DNA of 64,000 bases from Burkholderia cenocepacia (GTDB lineage Bacteria > Pseudomonadota > Gammaproteobacteria > Burkholderiales > Burkholderiaceae): assembly GCF_014211915.1 (NCBI RefSeq), contig NZ_CP060042.1, positions 62,001 through 126,000 of the forward strand. Reading direction: 5' to 3'. Positions 36,300 to 45,458 of this stretch are shown here, piece by piece. The position numbers and the translations under genes are program-made. The notes under the pieces were generated by a model, which saw only the letters and a list, made by a program, of their open reading frames with translations, was not told the origin of the DNA and ran no database searches. How positions within the stretch are numbered: the first letter of the stretch is position 1; each line of letters starts with the position of its first letter.

Positions 36300-39200
36300 T
36301 TACCAGACGAATCCAGCACCTACGCCGGCGGCCACGGTGCCGCGCGTATCGGTCGAGCCGTTCGCCTTCAGAATCCAGTGGCCGGCATACGTTGAAATGC
36401 CGAGCGCCATGGCGGACTGCCCGCCGTACGTCCCGCCCCCGATGGCCACCATGCTCTTTCCTGGCGCCGGCGCCTGGGGCAGACTAGCGATCGCGACAGC
36501 CGCGGCGATGCCGCCATTGGCGTCACGTCGGTCGTGTTCGATGCGGTTGCTCAGGTTCGTCACCGAGTCGTTCAGCTGCTGGACGTTGACGGCATCGGTC
36601 GGGGCCGTTCCGGCCGAGACATTGGCCAGTGTTCGCGTCGTACCGGTCGCCGAGTTGCCGATCGACACCGAATCGTCGCGATCGGCCACTGAACCGGCGC
36701 CCAGCGCCACGGCATTGGCGCCAGTTGTGCTCGCACCGCTGCCGACCGCGATCGAGCCGGTGCCTTGGGCAACGGCACCCACACCAAGTGCAACACTGCG
36801 ATCGCCGGTGGCCACCGCATTGCTGCCGATAGCTGTCGCATCCGCGCCGGTTGCAACTGCACCGGCGCCGGTGCTGTTGAACGCAGCATATTTGAGGCTG
36901 CCCTGGCCGGGCTCGGGGAGGCTCTGGCTGAACCTCGACGGAAGGATCGCGCCAAGTCGGGCAGAAAGTGCATCAATCGCGCTGGTATTGGCGGCGACGT
37001 TCGCATTCGTGGCAAAGAGCTGAGCCCCGTTGACCGCATCCGCGCTGGTTGCTAATAACGCGCCGGGCGCCAGGTTATGGATGGTGACGGCCGCCCCGGC
37101 TCCGAGCCCTCCAAGCGTCACGCTGAGCTTCGTGGGATCGTCGTAAGACAGTGCGTTACCGGCGATCGTATTGACCGTACCGATAACCTGGTTCAACTGG
37201 CCGACATTGACCGCGTCGGTGGCGTTCACACCCGCTGCCACGCCGGAGATGCGGCGCGCGCCAGCCAGGCCGCTGACGTCGATGTTGGTGCCGCCGGTGC
37301 CGGCACCGATCGTAATGGCGCCGGCGCTCGAGCCGCCGTGTTGCTGCACGAGCCCGACGGTACCCGTTGCGAGCTGGCCAGCCAGGGCGGAGACGCTCTG
37401 GTTCGTCGCATACAGTTGCCGGCCCGAGACCGCGTCGGTGCTGCTCGCCGTCAAGGCCGCATCAGCGACGTTGGTCAGGGTGACGGGCGCACCTGCCGCG
37501 CCGAAGGTGACGCGCGTATGCGAGGCATCGTCGTAGACGACCGCGCTCGCGCCGAGCGCCCCGGCCTGAGACGCCACGCCCTGCAGCTGCTGGAGGTTGA
37601 TCGCATCGGTGGCGTCCGTGCCGGCGGCCACGCCTTTGATCTGGCGCGCGCCCGCGGTGCCGGCGACGTCGAGCGCGGTGCCACCGGTGCCGGCGCCGAT
37701 CGTAATCGTGCCGGTGCCGGCACCGCCGGCTTGCTGCACCAGGCCAATCGTGCCGGCCGTCAGTCCAGACTGAAGCGCGGCAATCGTCGCCCCGCCGTTG
37801 GCGACGCTGGTGGACAACGAGGCCACGGCGAAGCCCGTCGACGTTGACAGCGTTGCGATCGAGACCGCGTTGGCGCTGATCGCCTGGTTGGCGGTGTAGA
37901 GCTGCCGACCAGACACCGCGTCCGTGCTGGTGGCCGTCAGTGCCGCGTCTGCGACGTTGGTGAGCAGGACGGGCGATCCTGCGGAGGCGCCAAGCGTGAC
38001 GCGCGAATGCATCGGGTCATCATAGGAGACTGCGCCGGCGCCCACGGCACCCACAGCGGCCGTTACGCCCTGCAGTTGCTGGAGGTTGACTGCATCGGTG
38101 GCGCTCGTGCCGGCGGCTACGCCCTTGATCTGCCGCGCGCCCGCAGTTCCGTCGACGTCGAGCGCGGTGCCGCCGGTGCTGGCGCCGATCGTAATCGTGT
38201 CGTTGCCGGCACCGCCGGACTGCTGAACCAGCCCGACTGTCCCGTTCGCAAGACTGGTCGCGATGGCTGATACGCCGACGTTGGCCGACGATAAGCCGGT
38301 CGACAGCGATGCCAGGCCATGGGAGACGCCGGTCGAGAGGGAAGAAAGCGCCGTGGTCGTGCTAGTCGACAGGCTCGCGATCGAGACGACGTTGCTGGCG
38401 ATGCCCGTGGAAAGCGAGGACGCTGCCGCCAGCGTTGACGTCGACAGGGCAGCGATCGCGCCGACGTTTGCGTTCGTCGCCTGCTGGGCAGCATAGAGCT
38501 GCCGCCCCGTCACAGCGTCGGTGCTGCTCGCGTTCAACGACGCGTCCGCGAGGTTGGTCAGGGTCACCGGCGAACTTGATGCACCGAGCGTGACGCGGGT
38601 ATGCGACGCGTCGTCATAGCTAACTGCGCTCGCGCCGATCGCGCCCGTCTGGCCCGCCACGCTCTGCAGCTGCTGCAGGTCGACCGCGTCGGTAGCGTCT
38701 GTGCCTGCAGCCACACCCTTAACCTGCCGCGCGCCCGCGTTGCCGGCGACGTTGAGCACCGTACCGCCGGTACCGGCGCCAATCGTGATCGCGCCCGCGC
38801 CGGCACCGCCTGCTTGCTGAACCAGACCAACGGTCCCTGCAGCCAGACCGGACTGCATTGCCGAGAGTGTCGCGCCGTCGTCAGCCAGACCAGTCGAAAG
38901 AGACGAGATCGATCGGCTTGTCGTAGTCGACAACGTCGCAATCGCGCTGGCCGTGCCTGTCGACAGACTTCCGATCGTTTGAGCTGTCGACGTCGACAGT
39001 GACGAGAGCCCTGCAGCCGTGCTCGTCGACAAGCTCGCGACCGTCGTGCCGATATCGGACAGACCGGTTGAGAGCGATCCCAAGCCCGATGCCGAGCTGC
39101 TCGACAGGCTCGTGATGCTGGCCGTGTTGCTTGCAAGGCCCGTCGACAGCGACGTGACAGCCTGCGCGGTCCCGGTCGATAACGAACCGATCGCGCTGGC

Positions 39201-40553
39201 CGCGCCGGTTGACAGGCTGCTGACCGTTTGAGCGGTCGACGTCGACAGTGACGAGAACCCTGCAGCCGTGCTCGTCGACAAGCTCGCGACCGTCGTGCCG
39301 ACGTCGGACAGCCCAGTTGAGAGCGAACCAAAGCCTGATGCCGTACTGCTCGACAGACTCGTGATGTTGGCCGTGTTGCTTGCCAGGCCCGTTGACAGCG
39401 ACGTGACAGCCTGCGCGGTCCCGGTCGATAACGAACCGATCGCGCTGGCCGCGCCGGTTGACAGGCTGCTGACCGTTTGAGCGGTCGACGTCGACAGTGA
39501 CGAGAACCCTGCAGCCGTGCTCATCGACAAGCTCGCGACCGTCGTGCCGACGTCGGACAGCCCAGTTGAGAGCGAACCAAAGCCTGATGCCGTACTGCTC
39601 GACAGACTCGTGATGTTGGCCGTGTTGCTTGCCAGGCCCGTTGACAGTGACGTGGCCGACTGCGCAATACCGGTCGACAAGCTGGCCAACGCCGTACCGG
39701 CGCCGGCCACGCTGGTTGAGAGCGAACCTACGCTTGATGCTGCGCTGCTCGACAGGCTCGTGACGTTGGCCGTGTTGCTCGAGAGCCCTGTCGATAGCGA
39801 CGACAAAGATTGTGAGGCGGTGGTTGACAGCGTAGCGAGTCCGGAAGAGACGGCGGCAACTCCTGTGGCATTGTTGGCGGTCGCAGTCGACAGCGACGTC
39901 ACGGACTGACTCGTCGACGTAGAGAGACTCCCAACTGCCTGTCCCATTTGATAGAGCTCGGATCCGTTGACGGCGTCGAGACTTGTTGCACTAACGGCGC
40001 CGGCGGCAACATTAGTCAGTTGCCTCGGACTTTGCGGCGCACCGAAACTCACCACCCCGTTGGACGTTGATCCCGCCACCGAGTAGTTCTCACCAGCAAT
40101 ACCGAAGCTACTTAGCGGGTGCGCGGCGCCGGTCGTGGATCCCGATCCGATTGCGACATCCTGCGAATTGTTCGCGACGGCGCCGGTTCCGATCGCGACG
40201 GAACCATTGCCCGCAGCAGTGGCGGCGAAACCCATTGCCGCTGCATTCGTACCGGCCGCCGTCGTATTGCCGACCGCTACCGCATTCGTCTGCGCGGTGC
40301 TGGACGTCCCGAGCACGATCGAATCGGCGCCGGCCGCCGTCGACGCGTAACCGAAGCTCAACGAGCGCGGCCCGGCAGAGGTAACCGCCGTGCCGATCGC
40401 AACGGAATAATCGCCAGAGGCAACGGCACCATTCCCATCTGAAAGCGCACCGTCTCCGGACGTCTGAGCATGCACTGGACCAGCCATCGATGCGATCGCC
40501 GCGGCGATCGCGATCGATAAACCGCTTGGTGTAGGGCGTTTCGAAAATTTCAT
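36300..40553 (-). CDS. Trimeric autotransporter adhesin (YadA-like), with extreme SLST repeat stalk
   Basis: 1417 aa. A signal peptide (MKFSKRPTPSGLSIAIAAAIASMAGPVHA) leads into a YadA-head with heptad GxYSVAIGxxVTSAG / GADSIVLG repeats (residues about 35-150). The stalk (about 200-560) is built of SLST-rich coiled-coil repeats with an exact 249-bp tandem period. Neck/HIM connectors recur (DATDAVDLQQLQSV, DAVNGAQLF, DAVNVGQLNQ). The C-terminal ~90 residues are the YadA anchor ending GVGAGFVW (FVW is the expected C-terminus for BAM recognition). Such proteins insert as trimers in the outer membrane and bind host or surfaces. Plasmid location beside a transfer region is notable. It is flanked by two paralogous small genes. 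Confidence 0.95.
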   Translation of the reverse strand: MKFSKRPTPSGLSIAIAAAIASMAGPVHAQTSGDGALSDGNGAVASGDYSVAIGTAVTSAGPRSLSFGYASTAAGADSIVLGTSSTAQTNAVAVGNTTAAGTNAAAMGFAATAAGNGSVAIGTGAVANNSQDVAIGSGSTTGAAHPLSSFGIAGENYSVAGSTSNGVVSFGAPQSPRQLTNVAAGAVSATSLDAVNGSELYQMGQAVGSLSTSTSQSVTSLSTATANNATGVAAVSSGLATLSTTASQSLSSLSTGLSSNTANVTSLSSSAASSVGSLSTSVAGAGTALASLSTGIAQSATSLSTGLASNTANITSLSSSTASGFGSLSTGLSDVGTTVASLSMSTAAGFSSLSTSTAQTVSSLSTGAASAIGSLSTGTAQAVTSLSTGLASNTANITSLSSSTASGFGSLSTGLSDVGTTVASLSTSTAAGFSSLSTSTAQTVSSLSTGAASAIGSLSTGTAQAVTSLSTGLASNTASITSLSSSSASGLGSLSTGLSDIGTTVASLSTSTAAGLSSLSTSTAQTIGSLSTGTASAIATLSTTTSRSISSLSTGLADDGATLSAMQSGLAAGTVGLVQQAGGAGAGAITIGAGTGGTVLNVAGNAGARQVKGVAAGTDATDAVDLQQLQSVAGQTGAIGASAVSYDDASHTRVTLGASSSPVTLTNLADASLNASSTDAVTGRQLYAAQQATNANVGAIAALSTSTLAAASSLSTGIASNVVSIASLSTSTTTALSSLSTGVSHGLASLSTGLSSANVGVSAIATSLANGTVGLVQQSGGAGNDTITIGASTGGTALDVDGTAGARQIKGVAAGTSATDAVNLQQLQGVTAAVGAVGAGAVSYDDPMHSRVTLGASAGSPVLLTNVADAALTATSTDAVSGRQLYTANQAISANAVSIATLSTSTGFAVASLSTSVANGGATIAALQSGLTAGTIGLVQQAGGAGTGTITIGAGTGGTALDVAGTAGARQIKGVAAGTDATDAINLQQLQGVASQAGALGASAVVYDDASHTRVTFGAAGAPVTLTNVADAALTASSTDAVSGRQLYATNQSVSALAGQLATGTVGLVQQHGGSSAGAITIGAGTGGTNIDVSGLAGARRISGVAAGVNATDAVNVGQLNQVIGTVNTIAGNALSYDDPTKLSVTLGGLGAGAAVTIHNLAPGALLATSADAVNGAQLFATNANVAANTSAIDALSARLGAILPSRFSQSLPEPGQGSLKYAAFNSTGAGAVATGADATAIGSNAVATGDRSVALGVGAVAQGTGSIAVGSGASTTGANAVALGAGSVADRDDSVSIGNSATGTTRTLANVSAGTAPTDAVNVQQLNDSVTNLSNRIEHDRRDANGGIAAAVAIASLPQAPAPGKSMVAIGGGTYGGQSAMALGISTYAGHWILKANGSTDTRGTVAAGVGAGFVW
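38981..39650 (-). repeat. 249-bp tandem repeats in the adhesin stalk
   Basis: Segments beginning at 38981, 39230 and 39479 repeat with a 249-bp (83-codon) period, about 2.7 copies, with few substitutions. They encode SLST-type units such as TVSSLSTGAASAIGSLSTG and TANITSLSSSTASGFGSLST. The repeat makes copy-number change by slippage likely and this region prone to assembly collapse. Confidence 0.85.
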
Positions 40554-40595
40554 TACAATCCCCGCTTAACAACGAGTGCCCGGTCTACGGGACGT

Positions 40596-40952
40596 TTACG
40601 CCTGCGCTCGCGCAGGACCTGGAGCCCTCTGTTCCTGTCCTCCGCCAAGATTCCGGGAACAGAGGGGGTTTCTTTCGGCAACATCGCCATCGATCTGACG
40701 GCGCTGCCTTTGGTGAATCTCAAGCTCGGCACCCTCGAAGGCGTCGCGCAGCATCGGGATATCGGCAATCAGAGGAGGACATTCCCCGTCATGGTCGCTA
40801 GCGCACGCTCGAGCGAGTGCTATCGCGTGTTGCCGACCGGTATGGAGGTAGTTGAACCACGCTGGCGAACCGGGGTCTGTCGTACGGACCGCATAGGCGT
40901 ACTGGATACGCGCCTCGAGCGCCCGCGAGAAGCGAGAAAGGACGGCCGTCAT
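40596..40952 (-). CDS. Hypothetical protein, paralog of 35617-36285, probably truncated
   Basis: 118 aa. The first 85 residues (MTAVLSRFSRALEARIQYAYAVRTTDPG ... PPLIADIPMLRDAFEGAELE) align with residues 20-100 of the 222-aa paralog at 35617. The last ~35 residues are unrelated and cross a terminator-like hairpin, so I think the 3' part was lost when adhesin sequence was joined. Its ATG overlaps the stop of the DsbD-like gene (ATGA) and has GGAGG upstream. Confidence 0.65.
   Translation of the reverse strand: MTAVLSRFSRALEARIQYAYAVRTTDPGSPAWFNYLHTGRQHAIALARACASDHDGECPPLIADIPMLRDAFEGAELEIHQRQRRQIDGDVAERNPLCSRNLGGGQEQRAPGPARAQA
40625..40666. terminator. 11-bp hairpin between the adhesin and the upstream gene
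   Basis: CCCTCTGTTCC (40625-40635) pairs exactly with GGAACAGAGGG (40656-40666), loop 20 nt, plus-strand tail GGTTTCTTT. It lies in the 5' region of the adhesin and inside the 3' end of the gene at 40596-40952, which hints that this gene is cut short. Strand of action uncertain. Confidence 0.45.
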
Positions 40953-41431
40953 CGCAACGCCTCCGACTGCGACAGCAGTGCAGCAGCAATCACTGGAAAG
41001 GTCCGCTGCATCGGCGGATAGCAGATCTGGTTGATTGCACAGCCTTGATAGGTCACCGTGAGGCCGAACATCTCGCTAGCATTGACCGGCACACGCAACG
41101 TCACTTCCCGCTCGAACACCTCAACCGGACGCCCAGAGCTCGGATCAGCGACGACCTTGCCGGCGCCGTGCTGAATTGCACCGAGGTGCGCGCGGCCGTC
41201 GTCACTCGCGACCCGGAAGCGGTCGCCGTAAAGTCGGTAACCGTCGGCGACCGCAAAATGGAGGACGACAGCGCCACGTTCTTCGGTCATGCGAACGCGG
41301 AACGCTTGCTCCGGCGACAGAAACTCCTGCGCGCGTGCCTGGCGAGCAAGGACACCGCCAACGATCCACGCAAGCAACGCCACCAACACGGCCACTACGA
41401 AGCCGCGCAGAACGCGAGTTCGACCGGTCAT
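40949..41431 (-). CDS. Stand-alone DsbD alpha-domain-like periplasmic protein
   Basis: 160 aa from ATG 41431 (overlaps the stop of the next gene by 4 bp). A membrane/signal segment VLRGFVVAVLVALLAWIVGGVLA precedes a DsbD N-terminal (alpha) domain: FLSPEQAFRVRMTEERGAVVLHFAVADGYRLYGDRF and the redox pair YQGCAINQICYPPMQ (Cys-x5-Cys as in DsbD alpha). The beta (membrane) and gamma domains of DsbD are absent. It may pass electrons to periplasmic thiols of the transfer apparatus; TraF and TraU/TraN are Cys-rich. A partner for reduction is not identified except the membrane protein coupled to it. Confidence 0.75.
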   Translation of the reverse strand: MTGRTRVLRGFVVAVLVALLAWIVGGVLARQARAQEFLSPEQAFRVRMTEERGAVVLHFAVADGYRLYGDRFRVASDDGRAHLGAIQHGAGKVVADPSSGRPVEVFEREVTLRVPVNASEMFGLTVTYQGCAINQICYPPMQRTFPVIAAALLSQSEALR

Positions 41432-41859
41432 CGCGCACCTCGCTGCTTCCACGCCGATTCAGTGCGGGCGAGACCGTGCAAGACCGGCAGCGCCAGTAGG
41501 CTCCAGAAGTACAACGTTGCGCCGGCTACCATTCCGTCGAAACACAAGTCGAAAGCCGATTCCGCCAACCCGGCCGCCGGCGAATCGAAGTTCCCGACGA
41601 TCACGATCATCAACAGCATGCAAATGAGATAGACATACATGCCGAAACGGTGCAAACCGCGCTGCGCGCGACGTAGTGCGCTCCACGTTCCACGACGAGT
41701 GCACGTCGAACGTACAGCCGGCAAGAACAGTAGCGCCGTAACAATCGCGGCGATGAACACGGGCTCCGTGCTATTCCAGAATCCGAGCGCATCAAGGTAA
41801 GCAATAGGCGCGATCAGTAACCACGTAACGACCGCCAACACGCCGAGCATGATTCGCAC
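41428..41859 (-). CDS. Polytopic inner-membrane hypothetical protein
   Basis: 143 aa. About four membrane segments: 5-23, 33-50, 72-90 and 107-130. Cys80 and Cys106 lie in or next to segments 3 and 4, which would allow thiol exchange across the membrane. It is translationally coupled (ATGA) to the DsbD-alpha-like protein, so the two may work together. No recognised family. Confidence 0.6.
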   Translation of the reverse strand: MRIMLGVLAVVTWLLIAPIAYLDALGFWNSTEPVFIAAIVTALLFLPAVRSTCTRRGTWSALRRAQRGLHRFGMYVYLICMLLMIVIVGNFDSPAAGLAESAFDLCFDGMVAGATLYFWSLLALPVLHGLARTESAWKQRGAR

Positions 41860-41950
41860 ATGTCGACGATGAACGGGGGGTCAAGGGGACGCGTATGCAT
41901 ACGGCTTTCTCCTTTACATGCCGCGTATTTGTCCAATTCCATCGTGGTGT

Positions 41951-42460
41951 TCAGTTCGCATGCCCACTGACCAAAAAGCGCAGGGCGTCCTGACTGCCTG
42001 CCGCCGCGGCTCGACGCATGAGTTGCATGCCGCTTTCCTGATCCGTATCGGTCGCCGCCGTGGTGTGGCCGAAACCCGCGTGCTTTTGCAGGTGCATGCG
42101 AGCAACCAGGTACATCGCTGTCGGTTCGCCAGCGTCCGACTCGGCCTGGAGCAAGCCCGGATAGTCGCGATTGAAATGAACGGCAAGCCATGTACCGGCG
42201 GAACGATTTCCGCCTTTCAGCGCGGCCTCAATGGCAGGTCGCATGTCGAGGTACTCGCGCGAGCGAGCCCAGGACTGCAAGGGCCCGTTTGTGCCGGTGA
42301 TGGAAAACAGGCAAGCCGCCGCCGCAAGCGCGACCGCCGCGCCCTTCAGCGTGCGTTGGGCAGAGGGGTCCGGATTGGTCAGGATCAACGTGCCTTCTGG
42401 CCAGGTGATCGAGGCTGCAGCTCGCCGGCGCTCGATGAAAGATGCGCGATATCGATTCAT
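41951..42460 (-). CDS. Membrane-anchored protein with Sel1-like repeat
   Basis: 169 aa from ATG 42460 (MNRYRASFIERRRAA; an upstream in-frame start at 42565 adds Pro/Arg-rich sequence without character). A signal-anchor at about residues 40-55 (AAVALAAAACLFSI) and a periplasmic segment with GEPTAMYLVARMHL and ESGMQLMRRAAAAGSQDALRFL, which resemble Sel1/TPR-type helical repeats. Suggests a protein-protein adaptor at the envelope. It precedes the membrane/DsbD pair by 92 bp. Confidence 0.6.
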   Translation of the reverse strand: MNRYRASFIERRRAAASITWPEGTLILTNPDPSAQRTLKGAAVALAAAACLFSITGTNGPLQSWARSREYLDMRPAIEAALKGGNRSAGTWLAVHFNRDYPGLLQAESDAGEPTAMYLVARMHLQKHAGFGHTTAATDTDQESGMQLMRRAAAAGSQDALRFLVSGHAN

Positions 42461-42586
42461 TACGGGTGCCTCTACAGAAACGCGAGATCGGGGAAAAAGA
42501 CCAGCCGGCAAGCCGGCTGGCGTCAAAGGGAAGGCGCAAGGTAAGGAACAGCACCTTCCCGCCACTAAATTGCGATCAGGCAGGCG

Positions 42587-42985
42587 CTACTGGCCGATGC
42601 CTCCCTTGGCCACGTCGGTGGTCTCGGCAAACGTGTATTTCTTGACGACCCCGCTGTCGTCGAACAGCACTGTCAACGTCTTCTTCCGCACGTCAGCGCC
42701 ATGTGCAAACGCACCGACGATCGGGACGAAGTTGATAGCGTGCGGCGTGGCGTGCGCCAGCTCGTATGTCCAGATCTCGAGACCCGAATCGGTGAATGTG
42801 GTCTTGTTCGGCGAACCGAAAGCATCCTGAACGTCCTGCTTCGTGCTCTTGCCCTGCTGGATTTGGGCCTGAACGCTTGATTGCGTCGCGGATTCGAGGT
42901 GCTCGTTGCCAGTGGTGGCGCAACCGACAAGTAACGAAGTGGCCGACAAGGCGACGATCAGGAGCGTGTTCTTAGTGAATTTCAT
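42587..42985 (-). CDS. SmpA/OmlA-like lipoprotein
   Basis: 132 aa from ATG 42985. Lipobox LLVGC after a hydrophobic signal; the mature part has GKSTKQDVQDAFGSPNKTTFTDSGLEIWTYE and TLTVLFDDSGVVKKYTF, the pattern of SmpA/BamE-like outer-membrane lipoproteins that appear on many plasmids. Likely in the outer membrane. No operon partner is evident beyond the same direction. Confidence 0.75.
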   Translation of the reverse strand: MKFTKNTLLIVALSATSLLVGCATTGNEHLESATQSSVQAQIQQGKSTKQDVQDAFGSPNKTTFTDSGLEIWTYELAHATPHAINFVPIVGAFAHGADVRKKTLTVLFDDSGVVKKYTFAETTDVAKGGIGQ

Positions 42986-43039
42986 GGTCTTCCTCTTGGT
43001 GTAATCAACAGTCAAAAATGGCGGTGATTCGTTGCTGGC

Positions 43040-43456
43040 CTAATACAGGCGGCCGGATCGCTCCGCTTCACATACAGTGCGATACCAGTCGTCCATGTGG
43101 CGCCTGACCTGCAGCTCGACGTAGCTGATGTACGGTCGCCACCACGCGTAGAACAGCGAAGCGACGAGGCCGGCGAACGCGTACATCGGCAGCGCCGCGC
43201 GCGGCTCGACGACGATCGGGTAGTCCAGGTGGAATCCGTTGGAGATCAGTCGCCCCCAGAGCAACAACGCTGGTGCCCATGCCAACCAGCACAGCGCGAG
43301 CCCCTGCACGACGTAACGCGTCGCCCAATCGGCTTCGATACGCAGCAGTCTCGGACTGGTCCACAGCCGACGGCGAATGTGTCGGCGTTCGGCCAGATAG
43401 AGCCGCGAAAAATGCGGAACGGGACGCACACGTCGGGGGCCATCGAAAATAGACAT
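43040..43456 (-). CDS. Two-segment membrane hypothetical protein
   Basis: 138 aa. A basic N-terminus followed by two membrane helices at about residues 47-70 and 88-108, with an amphipathic C-terminus (ISYVELQVRRHMDDWYRTVCE). No known family. It starts 8 bp after the stop of the zeta/KfrB gene, so the two are probably co-transcribed. Confidence 0.6.
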   Translation of the reverse strand: MSIFDGPRRVRPVPHFSRLYLAERRHIRRRLWTSPRLLRIEADWATRYVVQGLALCWLAWAPALLLWGRLISNGFHLDYPIVVEPRAALPMYAFAGLVASLFYAWWRPYISYVELQVRRHMDDWYRTVCEAERSGRLY

Positions 43457-43464
43457 GGCGGCCC

Positions 43465-45444
43465 CTATCGCTCGATGGAAAGCTGGTGGTCGTGTGACCG
43501 GTCTGCGCGTTCCGCTTCGTGATCGCGCTCCCTGACCTGGTGCAGCGCGCTATCCGGCGAATACTGAATCGCGACCTGCTCGCCGACCTCCACCTCGCGG
43601 GACAATCGATCGCGCGGATAGACGATGCCAACGGTCTGACCGATCTTGACCAGCGAGTGGTGCGTCGAATTGGCGAGCACCTCGCCGCGGTAGTGGCGCT
43701 CCAGCTGCTGCGCATCGCGCAGAATCAGGTTGTGGTGATCGCCGGCCAGGCCGATCGCCCGGCGCGAAACATCGTCCGGCACGTCCCCCTCGGGTAGCTG
43801 GCCGCGATGGATCTGCTCGGATAGGTTGGCGCGTTCGATTTCACTGTGGGGAACCGTGCTGATCGACGTCCGCGTTTCGAGGTGGTGGTAGGCCGCGTCG
43901 AGCTCGGGGAAAAGGGCGAGCGCCTGGTCACGGCCCAGCGTGTCGAACGCGCGGCCGCGCTCCGCGTCGCGTGCGTGGTCTACGGTACGCCGGCGCGGCG
44001 GGCGCGCCGTATCGACTTCGACCTCCGTCTTTGCCTGGTCCGGTTGGTGTGCAGGCGGCAGAATGGCCCGTTCGCGTACCGGCTCTATGCCGCCCGGATC
44101 GACGACGACCACACGACCGTCCACGATGCCCAGATTGTCGACGCCCTGATCGCTCCAGTGGTATCCGCGCTGACGAAGCGCGTCGGCCGTGCGCGCGACG
44201 TCGGCCGATGTCACGCCTCGCATATCGGCGCGGGGCATGATTTCGTATCGCAGATTGCCTTCGGTGCCGCTCGCCACCGCCTGCAAGACCTCGGGAATTT
44301 TTGGCCGAACGGCAAGATCGCCGGTTCCGAGCCGCACCACATGCTTGTCGTCGGCCGCCAGCACGACCGACGACGCGCCGGCGTCCAGCGGCGTCAGGTC
44401 AGTCATCCCGTGCGAGCGAAGCCTAGCCTCGAGGGCGGGCAGATGGCGCGACGCAGCGATTTCCTCGGCGACCGGATCGGGGAAGTGGCCACCGAGGTTC
44501 GGCACGTCACGTGTCATGGACCGGAGGACGTCGCGCAAGCCGCGCTCCGGTGCCGGCCGCGCATCCGCAGACGCTCCGTTGACCAGTGCTTGCGCATCCC
44601 TCTCCGGGACGCGTAGCGCCTGCTCACGACGCAGCGAGATGTCGGCAATCTCCGGCGCCGGCGCGCCTCGCCCTGTACGAGCGTCACGAATGTCATCGAG
44701 CATTTGAACGTGATGGGCTATGTCGTCGCGGGTCATCGGACGTTCGCGCTCATGCACGATCGACGCCGCGGCCGCTTGCGGCTCGCGCCATTCACCCTGA
44801 TGCAGTTCGTTGCGGTATATCTCACGGTGATGCCGATCGACGATCAGGATTCGATCCACTGCCTTCTCACGCTCGAGCAACGCGACCGCTTCCACCATGC
44901 CGGCATACGCCTGGTCGTGCTGCTCGCGATTGACCACCCGTCCCACGCCCGTCGTCGCGATTTCGCGCTCGGTACGCATCTGCGCACGCGTAAGCGACAC
45001 GTCCGCTGGCATGGCCACGCCCCGAACCTCCAGCGTGTAACCGCGGTCCTTGAGCCGCCGCGCCAGATTGCGCAGGCTATCGGGGTTGCGCATCGTCCCG
45101 TCGACCACAAGATCACGCCGCGCTTCGGATGCGGCCGTGGTTAGCCGGCCCGCCCACCGGCCGGCATCGGCATGCGTCAGGTCGGCTGCATGTTGCGGAT
45201 CCTCGCGAAGAAGCCGGCTGTACTGCGGCAGGTTCTCCCTCATGCGATCGGCGTCGATCAGAACGGCACCACCGCGCTCGTTGAGCTCGCCCATCGCCTG
45301 ACGCGCGAGGGCCGTCTTGCCGGCACCGGGCTGGCCGCCGATGAGGATCGCCTTCGGCTCGGCCTGCTCGCGGCTACCGGCGATCGCCTCGCGCTCCACG
45401 CGCGCATACGCGCGCTGCATCAAGACATCCGGAATAGTGTCCAT
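43465..45444 (-). CDS. Zeta-toxin ATPase fused to a kinase-like domain and KfrB domain
   Basis: 659 aa. N-terminal zeta-type P-loop kinase: Walker A GGQPGAGKT (36-44), IDADR (63-67) and VVNREQH (170-176), as in UDP-GlcNAc kinases of the zeta family. A middle segment (about 345-455) has DAGASSVVLAADDKHVVRL, then SDQGVDN (Asp432-x4-Asn437) and VVVVDPGG (449-452), which mirrors the HxDxxxxN and DFG-type motifs of kinase/RIO/APH folds; the catalytic Lys is not obvious. A KfrB-like domain follows at about 584-612 (YRGEVLANSTHHSLVKIGQTVGIVYP). KfrB domains occur on IncP and conjugative plasmids. It is preceded by a small gene that could encode an antitoxin. Function of the fusion unknown. Confidence 0.75.
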   Translation of the reverse strand: MDTIPDVLMQRAYARVEREAIAGSREQAEPKAILIGGQPGAGKTALARQAMGELNERGGAVLIDADRMRENLPQYSRLLREDPQHAADLTHADAGRWAGRLTTAASEARRDLVVDGTMRNPDSLRNLARRLKDRGYTLEVRGVAMPADVSLTRAQMRTEREIATTGVGRVVNREQHDQAYAGMVEAVALLEREKAVDRILIVDRHHREIYRNELHQGEWREPQAAAASIVHERERPMTRDDIAHHVQMLDDIRDARTGRGAPAPEIADISLRREQALRVPERDAQALVNGASADARPAPERGLRDVLRSMTRDVPNLGGHFPDPVAEEIAASRHLPALEARLRSHGMTDLTPLDAGASSVVLAADDKHVVRLGTGDLAVRPKIPEVLQAVASGTEGNLRYEIMPRADMRGVTSADVARTADALRQRGYHWSDQGVDNLGIVDGRVVVVDPGGIEPVRERAILPPAHQPDQAKTEVEVDTARPPRRRTVDHARDAERGRAFDTLGRDQALALFPELDAAYHHLETRTSISTVPHSEIERANLSEQIHRGQLPEGDVPDDVSRRAIGLAGDHHNLILRDAQQLERHYRGEVLANSTHHSLVKIGQTVGIVYPRDRLSREVEVGEQVAIQYSPDSALHQVRERDHEAERADRSHDHQLSIER

Positions 45445-45458
45445 GATGGGCTCCGGAG

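Noticed and set aside
36300..40553. CRISPR-like regular repetition in the adhesin region
   Set aside because: The repeats are coding, in frame and of 249-bp period with no short palindromic repeat/spacer structure.
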